Below are positions 52,723 to 61,590 of a DNA stretch of 64,000 bases, one piece after another. The notes beneath the pieces were generated by a model that saw only the letters and a program-made list of their open reading frames with translations, ran no database searches and was not told the origin of the DNA. Numbering within the stretch: position 1 is the stretch's first letter; every line of letters begins with the position of its first letter. The position numbers and the translations under genes were made by a program. This DNA is from Rhodopseudomonas_A sp036404135 (GTDB lineage Bacteria > Pseudomonadota > Alphaproteobacteria > Rhizobiales > Xanthobacteraceae), in the NCBI RefSeq assembly GCF_036404135.1, contig NZ_DASWPE010000197.1, positions 1-64,000 on the forward strand, in the 5' to 3' direction.

Positions 52723-53054
52723 TTTGGGCTCCAACTGTGCGGACAGATTCAGCGTGATGGGTCCGGGGAGCCGGCGCGGCGATGTTGCGCGAAACTTGCA
52801 ACTGAAGCCGATAGCGGATGGTGCTCAACGTTGCGGCATTCCGGTAGTGGGGTTGATCTTGGCCTCGCGCGTCGCGCCGTGCGGGGATCACAGCGACGCG
52901 GATAACGCCGGCAAAGGTAATCCTGCTGGGCCAGCGTGCAATGAGTATTGTCGTGATCGCTCATCTTCACGGGATCACGCGCCACAACAGAACAAGTGCG
53001 ATCCGACGCCGCATGTTGTTAACTATTCTGCCGTCGTGCTGGCGGACACCATGG

Positions 53055-53068
53055 TTGATCTGGATCAA
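53055..53068 (+). promoter_or_regulatory. FNR/FixK box 1
   Basis: TTGATCTGGATCAA matches the FNR/FixK consensus TTGAT-N4-ATCAA perfectly. It lies 98 bp before the BON-protein start and about 330 bp upstream of xfp on the other strand. Confidence 0.8.
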
Positions 53069-53087
53069 CTCTAGACCCTCGTCCTTC

Positions 53088-53101
53088 TTGATTCGGATCA
53101 A
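53088..53101 (+). promoter_or_regulatory. FNR/FixK box 2
   Basis: TTGATTCGGATCAA is a second perfect TTGAT-N4-ATCAA site, 33 bp centre-to-centre from the first, about three helical turns. Tandem sites at this spacing are expected to be strongly controlled by oxygen. Confidence 0.8.
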
Positions 53102-53165
53102 TGTGTTTGTTAGGCGGGCGCAGAAGATGCGGCCGGTTGAGACCTGCCCACTCCAGAGGCCAATC

Positions 53166-53816
53166 ATGACCGATTCCGAGCTGCGTCAGCATATTCTTGA
53201 CGAGTTTGATTTCGACCCGAGCTTCAACAGCGGACATATTGGCATTGTGGTGGACAACAACGTGGTCACCCTCAGCGGCTACGTCAACAGCTACGCAGAG
53301 AAATTGGCCGCTATTGCGGCAACCCGCCGGGTCAAGGGCGTGCGCTCGCTCAGCGAGAGCATCGAGGTGCGCTATCCGTTCGATCGCACCGCCGACGATC
53401 AGATCGCGCAACGCGCCTCCGACATTCTCGACTGGGACGTTCTGGTTCCCGCCAATGCGGTCGAGGTCCAGGTCAAGGACGGATGGATCACGCTGACCGG
53501 CAATGTCGACTGGCATTACGAGCGCACTGCCGCGGAAGACGACGTGCGCAAATTGTCCGGCGTGCAGGGCGTCACCAATCTGATCGCCATCAACAATCCC
53601 AACGTCGATACCTCCAGCATCAGAGACAAGATCGAGTCGGCGCTCAAACGTCATGCGGAGATCGGGGCGAAGGCGATTCGCGTGACCGTGCAGGACGGCA
53701 ACACGGTAGTGTTGGAGGGCAGCGTCGACACCTGGGACGAACGGCGCGCGGTGCAGAACGCCGCGTGGTCGACACCCGGCGTAGCATCGGTCGATGACCG
53801 TTTGATGATCTGCTGA
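53166..53816 (+). CDS. Triple BON-domain protein
   Basis: A protein of 216 residues with three BON domains. Each has the strand-helix pattern ending in a glycine loop: DNNVVTLSGYVNSYAEKLAA, KDGWITLTGNVDWHYERTAA and QDGNTVVLEGSVDTWDERRA. BON domains bind phospholipids or envelope structures and are common in stress-induced proteins (OsmY family). No signal peptide is seen, so it may act in the cytoplasm. The start ATG follows agaggccaatc. Two perfect FNR/FixK boxes lie upstream, so expression is probably induced at low oxygen. Confidence 0.88.
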   Translation: MTDSELRQHILDEFDFDPSFNSGHIGIVVDNNVVTLSGYVNSYAEKLAAIAATRRVKGVRSLSESIEVRYPFDRTADDQIAQRASDILDWDVLVPANAVEVQVKDGWITLTGNVDWHYERTAAEDDVRKLSGVQGVTNLIAINNPNVDTSSIRDKIESALKRHAEIGAKAIRVTVQDGNTVVLEGSVDTWDERRAVQNAAWSTPGVASVDDRLMIC

Positions 53817-53895
53817 GATCCCACCGCGCTGCCCGCAACGTTTCACGTCAGCGCAACGCCTCACCTCATCCGCAACGCCACCTCACCCGCAACGC

Positions 53896-55335
53896 TCACG
53901 ACACCTCCTCGTTCTCGACCGCTGCGCGGACCGGCTTCTCGCCGGACGCCCGCCGCACCACCGTGACCGTACACGGCGCTTCCGCCGCAACCTTGGCCGA
54001 GACGCTGCCGAGCAATTTGCGCAACGCCGAATTGCGCCTTGCGCCGATCAGCACGTGGTTGACGTGGCTGGCCTGCACGAAGTCGAGAATCGCCGCGGCC
54101 GGATCGATGGCTTCGAGCACATGCGCGGTCAAGCGGTTGTCGGCGAGTTTCAGCGGCTCCGCCCAGTTTCGCAACGCCACCAGACGGTCGACGTGCTTGT
54201 TGTGGCCGTGCTCGTCGAGCGTCTTGTCGATGGTGATGCGGCCGAGCTTCAGCACGTTGAGACAGGCCAGCCGAGCCGACGGCAGCGTCGCCAGGATGCG
54301 TTCGGCGGTGCTGCGCAGTTCGTCGTTGAGCGCGGTGGAGCCTTCGGCGAGATCGATCGCCACCGCGACGATCGGCGCCGCGGCCAGTTCGTCGGCCAGC
54401 GAGGCCTTGGGCCGCGGCTGCTTGAGGTCCGGGTTGAAGCGGCGGCGCAACGCCGTGCTCCAGGGGTCGCGCTTCAGCTTTTCCGAGCGCGCGGTGAGCT
54501 TGACCTCGGCAGGATGGGTCAGATCGAACACCAGCTGCGCCGCGGTCGGATGCCGCCACGCCGGCTCGATCTCCAGGCAGCGCAACACGATCTCCTGCAG
54601 CCACAACGGATAGTCCGGCTTCAGCTGGCGCGGCGGCACCGGATCGCGCCACAGCCGGCGGCGCATGCCGTACATGGTCTCGGTTTCGCCGAACGGCCGC
54701 ACCCCCGTGGTGAAGAAATACAACAGCACGCCGAGCGCGAACAGGTCGCTGCGCGGATCGTCGCGCACCCCGAGCAGCCGCTCCGGCGCCATATAGGGCG
54801 CGGTGCCGAACGGCAGCCGGAATTCCTCCTGCATCAGGTCGGGCAAGAGATCGCTGCAGGCCAGACCATAGTCCAGCACCACCGCCTCGCCGGACGGCCG
54901 GAACATGATGTTGCTGGGCTTGATGTCGTGGTGGATGACGTGCTGGCGATGCAGATCGGCCAGCGCGGCTGCGATCCGCGCGGCGATTTCGGCGGCGTCG
55001 GCATAGGGCAGCGGCAAATCGGGCAGCCGCGACAGCAGCGCCTTGCCGGCGATCCGCTCCATCACGATGTAGGGCTGCACCGAAAAGTCGCCTGCGGCGA
55101 CGAAGGCCGGGACGTGGACCCCGGACAGCCGCGGCATGATCATCTGCTCCATCTCGAAGCTGACGATCGCGGCCGGGTCCTCGCCCTCGCCGATCTTCGG
55201 CAGTTTCATCACCATCGGCATGGTCGCGCCGGGACGGCTGACGGTGAGCAGCGTCGCCATGCCGCCCTGATGGATGCGCTCCTCAATCCGAAATCCGTCG
55301 ATCGTCGAGCCGGGTTCGAGCGGGACGCCGGTCAT
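53896..55335 (-). CDS. Serine/threonine kinase fused to UspA domain
   Basis: A protein of 479 residues. The N-terminal Hanks-type kinase (about 12-275) has the Gly-loop GFRIEERIHQGGMATLLTVS, an ATP-binding Lys in MVMKLPKI, catalytic loop VIHHDIKPSNIMFRPSG, the Mg loop as DYG (VVLDYGLA) instead of DFG, and FGTAPYMAPERLLG. The C-terminal part (about 315-465) is a universal stress protein domain ending in HVNHVLIGARRNSALRKLLG and PCTVTVVRR. It should be a soluble kinase whose UspA part binds ATP or senses stress. It is translated directly after the phosphoesterase gene (2-bp gap). Confidence 0.9.
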   Translation of the reverse strand: MTGVPLEPGSTIDGFRIEERIHQGGMATLLTVSRPGATMPMVMKLPKIGEGEDPAAIVSFEMEQMIMPRLSGVHVPAFVAAGDFSVQPYIVMERIAGKALLSRLPDLPLPYADAAEIAARIAAALADLHRQHVIHHDIKPSNIMFRPSGEAVVLDYGLACSDLLPDLMQEEFRLPFGTAPYMAPERLLGVRDDPRSDLFALGVLLYFFTTGVRPFGETETMYGMRRRLWRDPVPPRQLKPDYPLWLQEIVLRCLEIEPAWRHPTAAQLVFDLTHPAEVKLTARSEKLKRDPWSTALRRRFNPDLKQPRPKASLADELAAAPIVAVAIDLAEGSTALNDELRSTAERILATLPSARLACLNVLKLGRITIDKTLDEHGHNKHVDRLVALRNWAEPLKLADNRLTAHVLEAIDPAAAILDFVQASHVNHVLIGARRNSALRKLLGSVSAKVAAEAPCTVTVVRRASGEKPVRAAVENEEVS

Positions 55336-55337
55336 GG

Positions 55338-56078
55338 TTATTTCCCCACCAACAGCCGTTCGGCGAGCGAGGGCGGCAACCCGTTGTGGCGGATCCTTGC
55401 CGCGGCCTGCTCGACGTCATAGGGCGCGCGGCAATAGGTGATCTCGCGGGTCTCGGTGTTGAACATCGCATAGGCGGCGGCGGGGTTGCCGTCGCGCGGC
55501 TGGCCGACCGAGCCCAGCACCACCAGCCATTGCCGGCCCGGCAACAGCTGGATCGGCGCGCCGCTGGTCGGCACGAACGAGGTCATCTTGCCGGTGACCG
55601 ACAGCGAATACAGCGCCGGCCTGTGGACATGGCCGCAAAAGGTGACGTGGGCGAAAGTCGACTGCATGCTGCGCGAGGCGCCGCTGGAATCGGTGACGTA
55701 GATCCAGTTTTCCGGCCGGCTGGCATCGGCATGCACATAGAGCCGGCTATGCTGCTCCTGCTTCATCGGCAGTGCTGCGAGAAACTGCCGCTGCGGCAGC
55801 CCGAGCTCGCCGCGGGTCCATTCCATCGCCGCCTGGGCCTGGGCGTTGAGTTGCACCTTCGGATTTCCCACCGCGCAATCGTGATTGCCCATCACCGCCA
55901 CGGCGCCCTCGCCGACCAGATCGGTCACGGTGCGCACCACCCAATCCGGATCGGCGCCATAGCCGACAAAATCGCCCAGCAGCACGATCTGCTCGGCGCC
56001 GGCCTCGCGCGCTTGCGCAAGACACACCTCGAAGGCCTGCCGATTGGCGTGAATGTCAGCGAACAGCGCGATCAGCAC
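55338..56078 (-). CDS. Calcineurin-like metallophosphoesterase
   Basis: A protein of 246 residues with all five metallophosphoesterase blocks: LFADIHANRQAF (Asp-x-His), IVLLGDFVGYGADPDWVV, VAVMGNHDCAVGNPKV, LYVHADASRP, and VTFCGHVHRPALY. The short length and the GYGADP loop resemble bacterial protein or dinucleoside phosphatases of the PrpE/YfcE kind. With the kinase two bases downstream it may form a kinase-phosphatase pair. A TTGA-N6-TCAA site lies about 50 bp upstream of its start. Confidence 0.9.
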   Translation of the reverse strand: MLIALFADIHANRQAFEVCLAQAREAGAEQIVLLGDFVGYGADPDWVVRTVTDLVGEGAVAVMGNHDCAVGNPKVQLNAQAQAAMEWTRGELGLPQRQFLAALPMKQEQHSRLYVHADASRPENWIYVTDSSGASRSMQSTFAHVTFCGHVHRPALYSLSVTGKMTSFVPTSGAPIQLLPGRQWLVVLGSVGQPRDGNPAAAYAMFNTETREITYCRAPYDVEQAAARIRHNGLPPSLAERLLVGK

Positions 56079-56125
56079 AGAACATCTCCCCCCGGGTCAG
56101 AGTGATTGGCCGCGAAAAGCTGGCG

Positions 56126-56139
56126 TTGATTCTTGTCAA
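56126..56139. promoter_or_regulatory. FNR/FixK-like site upstream of phosphoesterase-kinase pair
   Basis: TTGATTCTTGTCAA keeps the outer TTGA/TCAA half-sites, with one change from the TTGAT-N4-ATCAA consensus. Its centre is about 54 bp upstream of the phosphoesterase start and 280 bp before the DUF6455 gene. The rest of 56140-56417 has no gene. Confidence 0.55.
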
Positions 56140-56417
56140 AGAGCAAGGCCCGCGCCCGACGGTCAAGCCGCGATGAAGCGCGCGCCGTCCCCAAGCGCGT
56201 CATTCGCCCGCGACCGACCCCACCCGCTCCTTACCATGGCGCCCGCGCGCCAGGCCAAGTTTTGCGCGTGGCAAGGCCGGCGATCGAAGCCCGCCCGCAC
56301 CCCGGGGCCGCGGTCGGCGGGCCGCCCGCCGGCACGCGCAGGCCACCTCCGCTCGGAGCTTCGACAGTGCAACGCAATAGGATTCTTGATCTGGCGCAAG
56401 CGGCCAGGGTTGGAGAT

Positions 56418-56885
56418 ATGACAGCATCAAGAAAAGTTGAGTTGGAGGCGTCCATGACTTCGTCAAGCAACAGAAGACTGAGGGCCACACCCGTTCCCAG
56501 CGACGTTGCCGATGTAGTCCGGGAATGGGAAGAAATCGCAGCGAGCCCGAAAGAGCTGGAAGCGTTCGGCCGCGCCATGGCCAACATGGTTAAGGATCTC
56601 GGCCTCTCCCCGAAGGAGCTACGCGCGCTGGCGACCAAGGGCAGCAACGCCAAGGAATTGCCCTGCCTGCTGGAGGCGCTGCGCATCAGCATTCGCGCAC
56701 TGGCCGAAAAAGAACCGATGCTTTTGAATGACCTGCGCCGCGCCTGCGCATTGTGCGAGCACAAGCGCGAATGCGATTCCGACATCGCCGCCGGCACGCT
56801 GGTGCCGGCCTATCAGCGCTATTGCCTGAACGTCCAGGCGCTGGATGCGCTCCAGCACGACGACAAATTCAACTGCGAATCCTGA
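56418..56885 (+). CDS. DUF6455-like hypothetical protein
   Basis: A protein of 155 residues, mostly helical. A central helical pair (MANMVKDLGLSPKELRALAT, LLEALRISIRALAEKEPMLL) is followed by a cysteine-containing end: CALCEHKRECDSDIAAGTLV and AYQRYCLNVQALDAL. The CxxC ... C ... YC pattern suggests a metal or redox site, as in DUF6455 proteins. It lies 222 bp upstream of bchE on the same strand, so a link with the anaerobic pigment regulon is possible. The ATG is preceded by TTGGAGAT. Confidence 0.7.
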   Translation: MTASRKVELEASMTSSSNRRLRATPVPSDVADVVREWEEIAASPKELEAFGRAMANMVKDLGLSPKELRALATKGSNAKELPCLLEALRISIRALAEKEPMLLNDLRRACALCEHKRECDSDIAAGTLVPAYQRYCLNVQALDALQHDDKFNCES

Positions 56886-57039
56886 TCGCGATCGCGTCCG
56901 CAAATCTGATCGCGACCAATGGCGAATTGTCATCGCCGTTGATGAGGTGCAGCGACGCAGTTGTGCAAGCGGACGACGCCCGTCAACATCGCAAAGCTCG
57001 GATTGCGCAGGGCAAATCCATTACTCGTGCACCAGTCGT

Positions 57040-57053
57040 TTGATCTGCGTCAA
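57040..57053 (+). promoter_or_regulatory. FNR/FixK-type box upstream of bchE
   Basis: TTGATCTGCGTCAA has one deviation from TTGAT-N4-ATCAA, with palindromic flanks (gTTTGA...TCAAAc). It lies 54 bp before the bchE start. Because BchE works only without oxygen, an FnrL/FixK site here is expected. Confidence 0.75.
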
Positions 57054-57107
57054 ACTTAACTGACAGCCAATATGTCATCCTTTCTTGACAATGACGGGAG
57101 AGAGTCA

Positions 57108-58781
57108 GTGCGCATTATTCTCATTCATCCGAATTATCATTCTGGCGGCGCCGAAATCGCAGGAAACTGGCCGCCGGCATGGGCGGCCTATCTCGCCGGC
57201 GCACTGAAGTCGAACGGCTTCACCGACTTCCGCTTCATCGATGCGATGACCGAAAACATCTCCGACGAAGACCTCGCGGCCATTCTCGCCGAGGAGAAGC
57301 CGGACCTGGTCGGCTGCACCTCGATCACGCCGTCGATCTACAAAGCCGAGCACACGCTGCAGATCGCCAAGCAGGCTCACCCGGATTGCGTCACCATGCT
57401 GGGCGGTGTGCACGCCACCTTCATGTTCCAGCAGGTGCTGACCGAAGCGCCGTGGGTCGACGTCGTGGTGCGCGGCGAAGGCGAAGAAATCCTGATCGAT
57501 TTGGCGCGCGCGGTGGAGAGCGGCCAGTGGCCGGCCAACCGCAACGACATCAAGGGCATCGCCTTCACCGAACAGACCGCGGAAGGCGCCCAGGTGGTCG
57601 CCACCGCCGCCGCCCCCACCATCAAGGACCTCGACGGCATCAGCCCGGACTGGGGCATCCTGAAGTGGGAGATGTACAAGTACATCCCGATGAACACCCG
57701 GGTGGCGATCCCGAACATGGCGCGCGGCTGCCCGTTCACCTGTTCGTTCTGTTCGCAGTGGAAGTTCTGGCGCGATTACCGGGTCCGCGATCCCAAGAAG
57801 GTGGTCGACGAGATCGAGGAGTTGGTCAACAAGTACCAAGTCGGCTTCTTCATCCTCGCCGACGAAGAGCCCACCATCAACCGCAAGAAGTTCATCCAGT
57901 TCTGCGAAGAGCTGATCGCGCGCGGCCTGAACAAGAAGGTGCAGTGGGGCATCAACACCCGCGTCACCGACATTCTGCGCGATGAGAAGCTGTTGAAGTT
58001 CTACAATGAGGCGGGCCTGATGCACGTCTCGCTCGGCACCGAAGCCGCAGCTCAGCTCAAGCTTGACCTGTTCAACAAGGAAACCAAGATCGCCGACAAC
58101 AAGAAGGCGATCCGTCTGTTGCGCGAAGCCGGCATCGTCTGCGAGGCCCAGTTCATCGTCGGTCTCGATAGCGAGACCCCGGAGACGCTGGAAGAAACCT
58201 ACCGCATGGCGATGGACTGGAAGCCCGACCTCGCCAACTGGTCGATGTACACGCCGTGGCCGTTCACGCCGCTGTTCAAGGAACTGAGCGACAAGGTCGA
58301 GGTGTTCGACTTCGACAAGTACAACTTCGTCACCCCGATCCTGAAGCCGGCGGCGATGGAGCGCGGCGAATTGCTCGACCGGGTGATGAACAATTATCGC
58401 CGGTTCTACATGTACAAGGCGTTCTTCTCCTATCCGTGGTCGGGCACCGGGCGGCGGCGACGCTATCTGCTGGGCTGCCTGAAGGCGTTCCTGAAGTCCG
58501 GCTTCGAACGGAAGTTCTACGATCTCGGCCGGGTCGGCTATTGGGGTCCGCAGTCGAAGAAGAAGGTCGACTTCCACTTCGACACCACGCGCTCCAAGGC
58601 GTTCGGCCAGACCGCGGACTGGGAGGCCAACGCCGACCGCTCGCGCAAGGCGACCCCGCCGGCCATCGTCTCGGCCTGCGGCGGCGGCACCGAGCAGATG
58701 GCGGAAGACGCCGAATGCGCGGCCCTGCAAGCCAAGGTACTGGACAAAGCCGATGGCGCCGGCGCAGTCAGCCGCCATTAA
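57108..58781 (+). CDS. bchE: Anaerobic Mg-protoporphyrin IX monomethyl ester cyclase
   Basis: A protein of 557 residues. The N-terminal cobalamin-binding Rossmann domain begins RIILIHPNYHSGGAEIAGNW. The radical SAM core has the CxxxCxxC cluster at Cys208, Cys212 and Cys215 (GCPFTCSFCSQWKFW), followed by GFFILADEEPTINRKKFIQF and VSLGTEAAAQLKLDLF. BchE closes the isocyclic fifth ring of bacteriochlorophyll with oxygen from water. I use the GTG with GGGAGAGAG upstream, because family proteins start at RIIxIHPNYHSGG; an ATG 12 codons earlier is in frame. First of bchE-bchJ-hemN. Confidence 0.96.
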   Translation: MRIILIHPNYHSGGAEIAGNWPPAWAAYLAGALKSNGFTDFRFIDAMTENISDEDLAAILAEEKPDLVGCTSITPSIYKAEHTLQIAKQAHPDCVTMLGGVHATFMFQQVLTEAPWVDVVVRGEGEEILIDLARAVESGQWPANRNDIKGIAFTEQTAEGAQVVATAAAPTIKDLDGISPDWGILKWEMYKYIPMNTRVAIPNMARGCPFTCSFCSQWKFWRDYRVRDPKKVVDEIEELVNKYQVGFFILADEEPTINRKKFIQFCEELIARGLNKKVQWGINTRVTDILRDEKLLKFYNEAGLMHVSLGTEAAAQLKLDLFNKETKIADNKKAIRLLREAGIVCEAQFIVGLDSETPETLEETYRMAMDWKPDLANWSMYTPWPFTPLFKELSDKVEVFDFDKYNFVTPILKPAAMERGELLDRVMNNYRRFYMYKAFFSYPWSGTGRRRRYLLGCLKAFLKSGFERKFYDLGRVGYWGPQSKKKVDFHFDTTRSKAFGQTADWEANADRSRKATPPAIVSACGGGTEQMAEDAECAALQAKVLDKADGAGAVSRH

Positions 58782-59544
58782 GCCCGCGCTCGTTCCGACT
58801 TCGCCGCATGCCGATCATGCGGCGAGGATCGGCCCGAATGCGGTGATCCAACTGATCCAGGCGCTGACCGCGGCTGGATTGGATGACCCGGCAAGGCAGA
58901 TCTTCGCCGCGGCGGGCGCCAGCGAGTGGCTGGCGCGGCCGCCCGGTGAAATGGTCGACGAACGCCCGGTGGCCGCGATTCATCAGGCGGTACGCCGGCT
59001 GTTGCCGGCCGGCCAGGCGGCTGCGGTGTTGACCGATGCGGGACTGCGGACCGGCGATTATATCCTCGCCAACCGGATTCCGAAGTTTGCGCAAACGATC
59101 CTGAAGCTGTTGCCGGCGCCGCTGGCGGCGCGGATGCTGGTGAAGGCGATCGCGGCGCATTCCTGGACCTTCGCGGGTTCCGGTGGGTTTTCCGGCGAGG
59201 TCGGCCGCAATGTGGTATTGGAAATCGCCGACAACCCGATCTGCGCCGGCGAGCACGCCGATACGCCGGTCTGCGTCTGGCACGCGGCGGTGTTTCAGCG
59301 GCTGTTTCAGGTTCTGGTGTCGCCCAGGGCACGCGCCGTCGAGATCGCCTGCGGGGCTCATGGCGACGGCTGTTGCCGCTTCGTGGTCGACTGGAAAGCC
59401 GTCCCGGAGCGATCCTGCGCGAAGGCCGCCGCGAGCGACGCGGCCACCGAGACCTGCTGCGGCGGTTGCGCCGATCCTGCCGAACCTGTTTCGCCCGACA
59501 GCGGCCCACGCGCCGGACATGTCATTTCGTCGAAAGCCCGCTGA
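58753..59544 (+). CDS. bchJ: BchJ, V4R-domain bacteriochlorophyll protein
   Basis: A protein of 263 residues that overlaps bchE by 29 bp. The region 25-215 is the V4R domain of BchJ: IGPNAVIQLIQALTAAGLDD, RQIFAAAGASEWLARPPGEM, ANRIPKFAQTILKLLPAPLA, AHSWTFAGSGGFSGEVGRN and EIACGAHGDGCCRFVVDW, with the C..HG..CC-type metal site. BchJ was first linked to divinyl reduction; later work favours a role in supplying Mg-protoporphyrin monomethyl ester, since BciA/BciB are the reductases. A Cys-rich tail (TCCGGCAD) follows. Confidence 0.92.
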   Translation: MAPAQSAAIKPALVPTSPHADHAARIGPNAVIQLIQALTAAGLDDPARQIFAAAGASEWLARPPGEMVDERPVAAIHQAVRRLLPAGQAAAVLTDAGLRTGDYILANRIPKFAQTILKLLPAPLAARMLVKAIAAHSWTFAGSGGFSGEVGRNVVLEIADNPICAGEHADTPVCVWHAAVFQRLFQVLVSPRARAVEIACGAHGDGCCRFVVDWKAVPERSCAKAAASDAATETCCGGCADPAEPVSPDSGPRAGHVISSKAR

Positions 59545-59571
59545 TCGCGGGCGATTTGAAAGACACATCAG

Positions 59572-60921
59572 ATGACATCTGCTTTGGAAAAATACGCCAA
59601 GAGTTCGGTGCCGCGCTACACCAGCTATCCCACCGCGCCGCATTTCGCCGCCGAGTTTCCCGAATCCGTCTATCGCGGCTGGCTGGCGCAGCTCGACCTC
59701 GACGAGCCGATCTCGCTGTATCTGCACGTGCCGTTCTGCAAGCAGATGTGCTGGTACTGCGGCTGCAACATGAAGCTCGCGGCGCGCTATGAGCCGGTTG
59801 CCACCTATCTGCAGCATCTGCTCGACGAGATCGACCTTCTGGCCAGCGCGATGCCGGGCCGGATGCCGGTCGGTCACGTGCATTTTGGCGGCGGCACCCC
59901 GACGGTGCTGGAGCCCGACGATCTCGCCGCGGTGATGGCGCTGGTGGCCGATCGGTTCCGCCTGGTCGACGGTGCCGAACTGGCGATCGAGAGCGATCCG
60001 CGCACTTTGACCGACGAGATGGTCGACAAGATCGGCGCCATCGGCTTCACCCGCGCCAGTTTCGGAGTGCAGGAGTTCGACCCCAAGGTGCAGGCCGCGA
60101 TCAACCGGATCCAGCCGCCCGACATGGTCAAGCACGCGATGGACCGCTTCCGCGCAGTCGGCGTCAACAGGCTGAATTTCGACCTGATCTACGGGCTGCC
60201 CTACCAGACCGCGGCCGACCTGCGCCGCACCGTCGAGCAATGCGTCGAGATGCGGCCGGACCGCGTCGCGCTGTTCGGCTACGCCCACGTGCCGTGGGTC
60301 GCCAAGAACCAGCGGATGATTCCCGACGAGTCGCTGCCGCAACCGGCGCAGCGCGCCGAGCAGGCCCGCGCCGCCGCCGAGGCGCTGGTCAAGGGCGGCT
60401 ATGTGCGGATCGGCATCGACCATTTTGCGCGGCCCGGCGATTCGCTCGCGGTGGCCGCCCAGACCGGCGAACTGCACCGCAACTTCCAGGGCTACACCGC
60501 CGACGCCTCGCCGACCCTGATCGGCATCGGCGCCACCTCAATCGGCCGCACCCCGTCGGGCTATGTGCAGAACATCAGCGAGACCGGCGCCTGGATGCGG
60601 GCAGTGGCGGCCGGCAAGCTGCCGATCGCCCGCGGCCACGCCTTCAAGGGCCAGGACGACCTGCGCGCCCATGTCATCGAGCGGGTGATGTGCGACGGCA
60701 AGGTCGACCTCAACGCCGCCGGGCGGGTCTTCGGCGTCGCCGAGGATTGGTATGACGGCGAACGCGAAGCGATCGCAGAGCTGCAGAAGGACGGCGTGCT
60801 GACCTGCAGCAACGGCAGCCTGACGCTCACCCCCGCCGGCGAGCCGCTGGCGCGCGTGGTCGCCGCGGTGTTTGACACTTATTTACGCAACTCCTCGGTC
60901 CGCCATTCGATCGCGGTCTGA
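59572..60921 (+). CDS. hemN: Oxygen-independent coproporphyrinogen III oxidase
   Basis: A protein of 449 residues. The radical SAM motif is at Cys56, Cys60 and Cys63, followed by Cys65 (PFCKQMCWYCGCNMK), as in true HemN rather than HemW. Other HemN marks are GHVHFGGGTPTVLEPDDLAA, IESDPRTLTDEMV, RASFGVQEFDPKVQAAINRI, LNFDLIYGLPYQT and the C-terminal RNFQGYTAD. It decarboxylates two propionates of coproporphyrinogen III to vinyl groups without oxygen, feeding heme and bacteriochlorophyll. The 27-bp gap after bchJ implies one transcript under the upstream FNR/FixK box. Confidence 0.95.
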   Translation: MTSALEKYAKSSVPRYTSYPTAPHFAAEFPESVYRGWLAQLDLDEPISLYLHVPFCKQMCWYCGCNMKLAARYEPVATYLQHLLDEIDLLASAMPGRMPVGHVHFGGGTPTVLEPDDLAAVMALVADRFRLVDGAELAIESDPRTLTDEMVDKIGAIGFTRASFGVQEFDPKVQAAINRIQPPDMVKHAMDRFRAVGVNRLNFDLIYGLPYQTAADLRRTVEQCVEMRPDRVALFGYAHVPWVAKNQRMIPDESLPQPAQRAEQARAAAEALVKGGYVRIGIDHFARPGDSLAVAAQTGELHRNFQGYTADASPTLIGIGATSIGRTPSGYVQNISETGAWMRAVAAGKLPIARGHAFKGQDDLRAHVIERVMCDGKVDLNAAGRVFGVAEDWYDGEREAIAELQKDGVLTCSNGSLTLTPAGEPLARVVAAVFDTYLRNSSVRHSIAV

Positions 60922-60980
60922 CCTCATCACCGCGTCCCGCCGCCCCGACCACGCCCGGGGCGGCCCCAAGATCCCCGAAG

Positions 60981-61006
60981 AAGCCGCCGATTTCGGCGGC
61001 TTTTTT
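60981..61006 (+). terminator. Rho-independent terminator after hemN
   Basis: AAGCCGCC-GATTTC-GGCGGC is followed by TTTTTT, about 60 bp after the hemN stop. It closes the bchE-bchJ-hemN operon. Confidence 0.9.
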
Positions 61007-61188
61007 GATTCAGCTCAAGCCCGACCGCGACTTTTGGCGCAATAGGTGGTCGGCGGTAACATTCAGCCGCCGAAAGTCGAATTGCCTCTGGAACGCGCAG
61101 CCGCATTTTGCATCAGGGGATCGTTAAGCCAGCCGGGCTCAGGTTTCCGGTTACGGCTTGCCGACGTGCCAGGCCATCGAGGTTGACC

Positions 61189-61482
61189 ATGACGACCAAG
61201 ATCAAAGTCACTGATGAGATGCTCGCCAAGGCAATGGCGGCGTATCGCGGCAGCGGCGGCACCGACGCAGCCTGCCTTCGCGCCGCGCTGGAAGCCGCGC
61301 TGTCGGAAGAGACCTTCTCGGTCGGCGATCAGGTGACCTGCATCCACGGCAGCGTCACCGGCATCATCCTGTCGATCGTCGACGACGAAGCGCTGATCTC
61401 GTGGTCATGCCGCGGCAAGTCGACCGCCAAGCTTTCCACGCTCGACCACGCCGACGAAGTGCAGGTGCAGCCCGCGGCCTGA
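61189..61482 (+). CDS. Hypothetical protein, 97 residues
   Basis: A short protein. The N-terminal helix pair (MTTKIKVTDEMLAKAMAAYR, DAACLRAALEAALSEETF) is followed by a small beta-barrel-like part (VGDQVTCIHGSVTGIILSIV, LISWSCRGKSTAKLSTLDHA, DEVQVQP). The second half has the look of an SH3/KOW-like fold, suggesting a nucleic-acid or protein adaptor. GAGG seven bases before the ATG supports the start. No family name can be given. Confidence 0.7.
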   Translation: MTTKIKVTDEMLAKAMAAYRGSGGTDAACLRAALEAALSEETFSVGDQVTCIHGSVTGIILSIVDDEALISWSCRGKSTAKLSTLDHADEVQVQPAA

Positions 61483-61590
61483 TCCGCGCCACGCCGCGCT
61501 GGGCGACGGCTGGAATCGGTGGAATCCGACGATCCGGGGGTGACATCCGCGGAATATCAGGCAGACTCGGCGCGTCGTTCGGAGCGCGCC

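Noticed and set aside
57105..58778. 557-codon minus-strand frame opposite bchE
   Set aside because: Antisense shadow of bchE; no start context and no recognisable domain.
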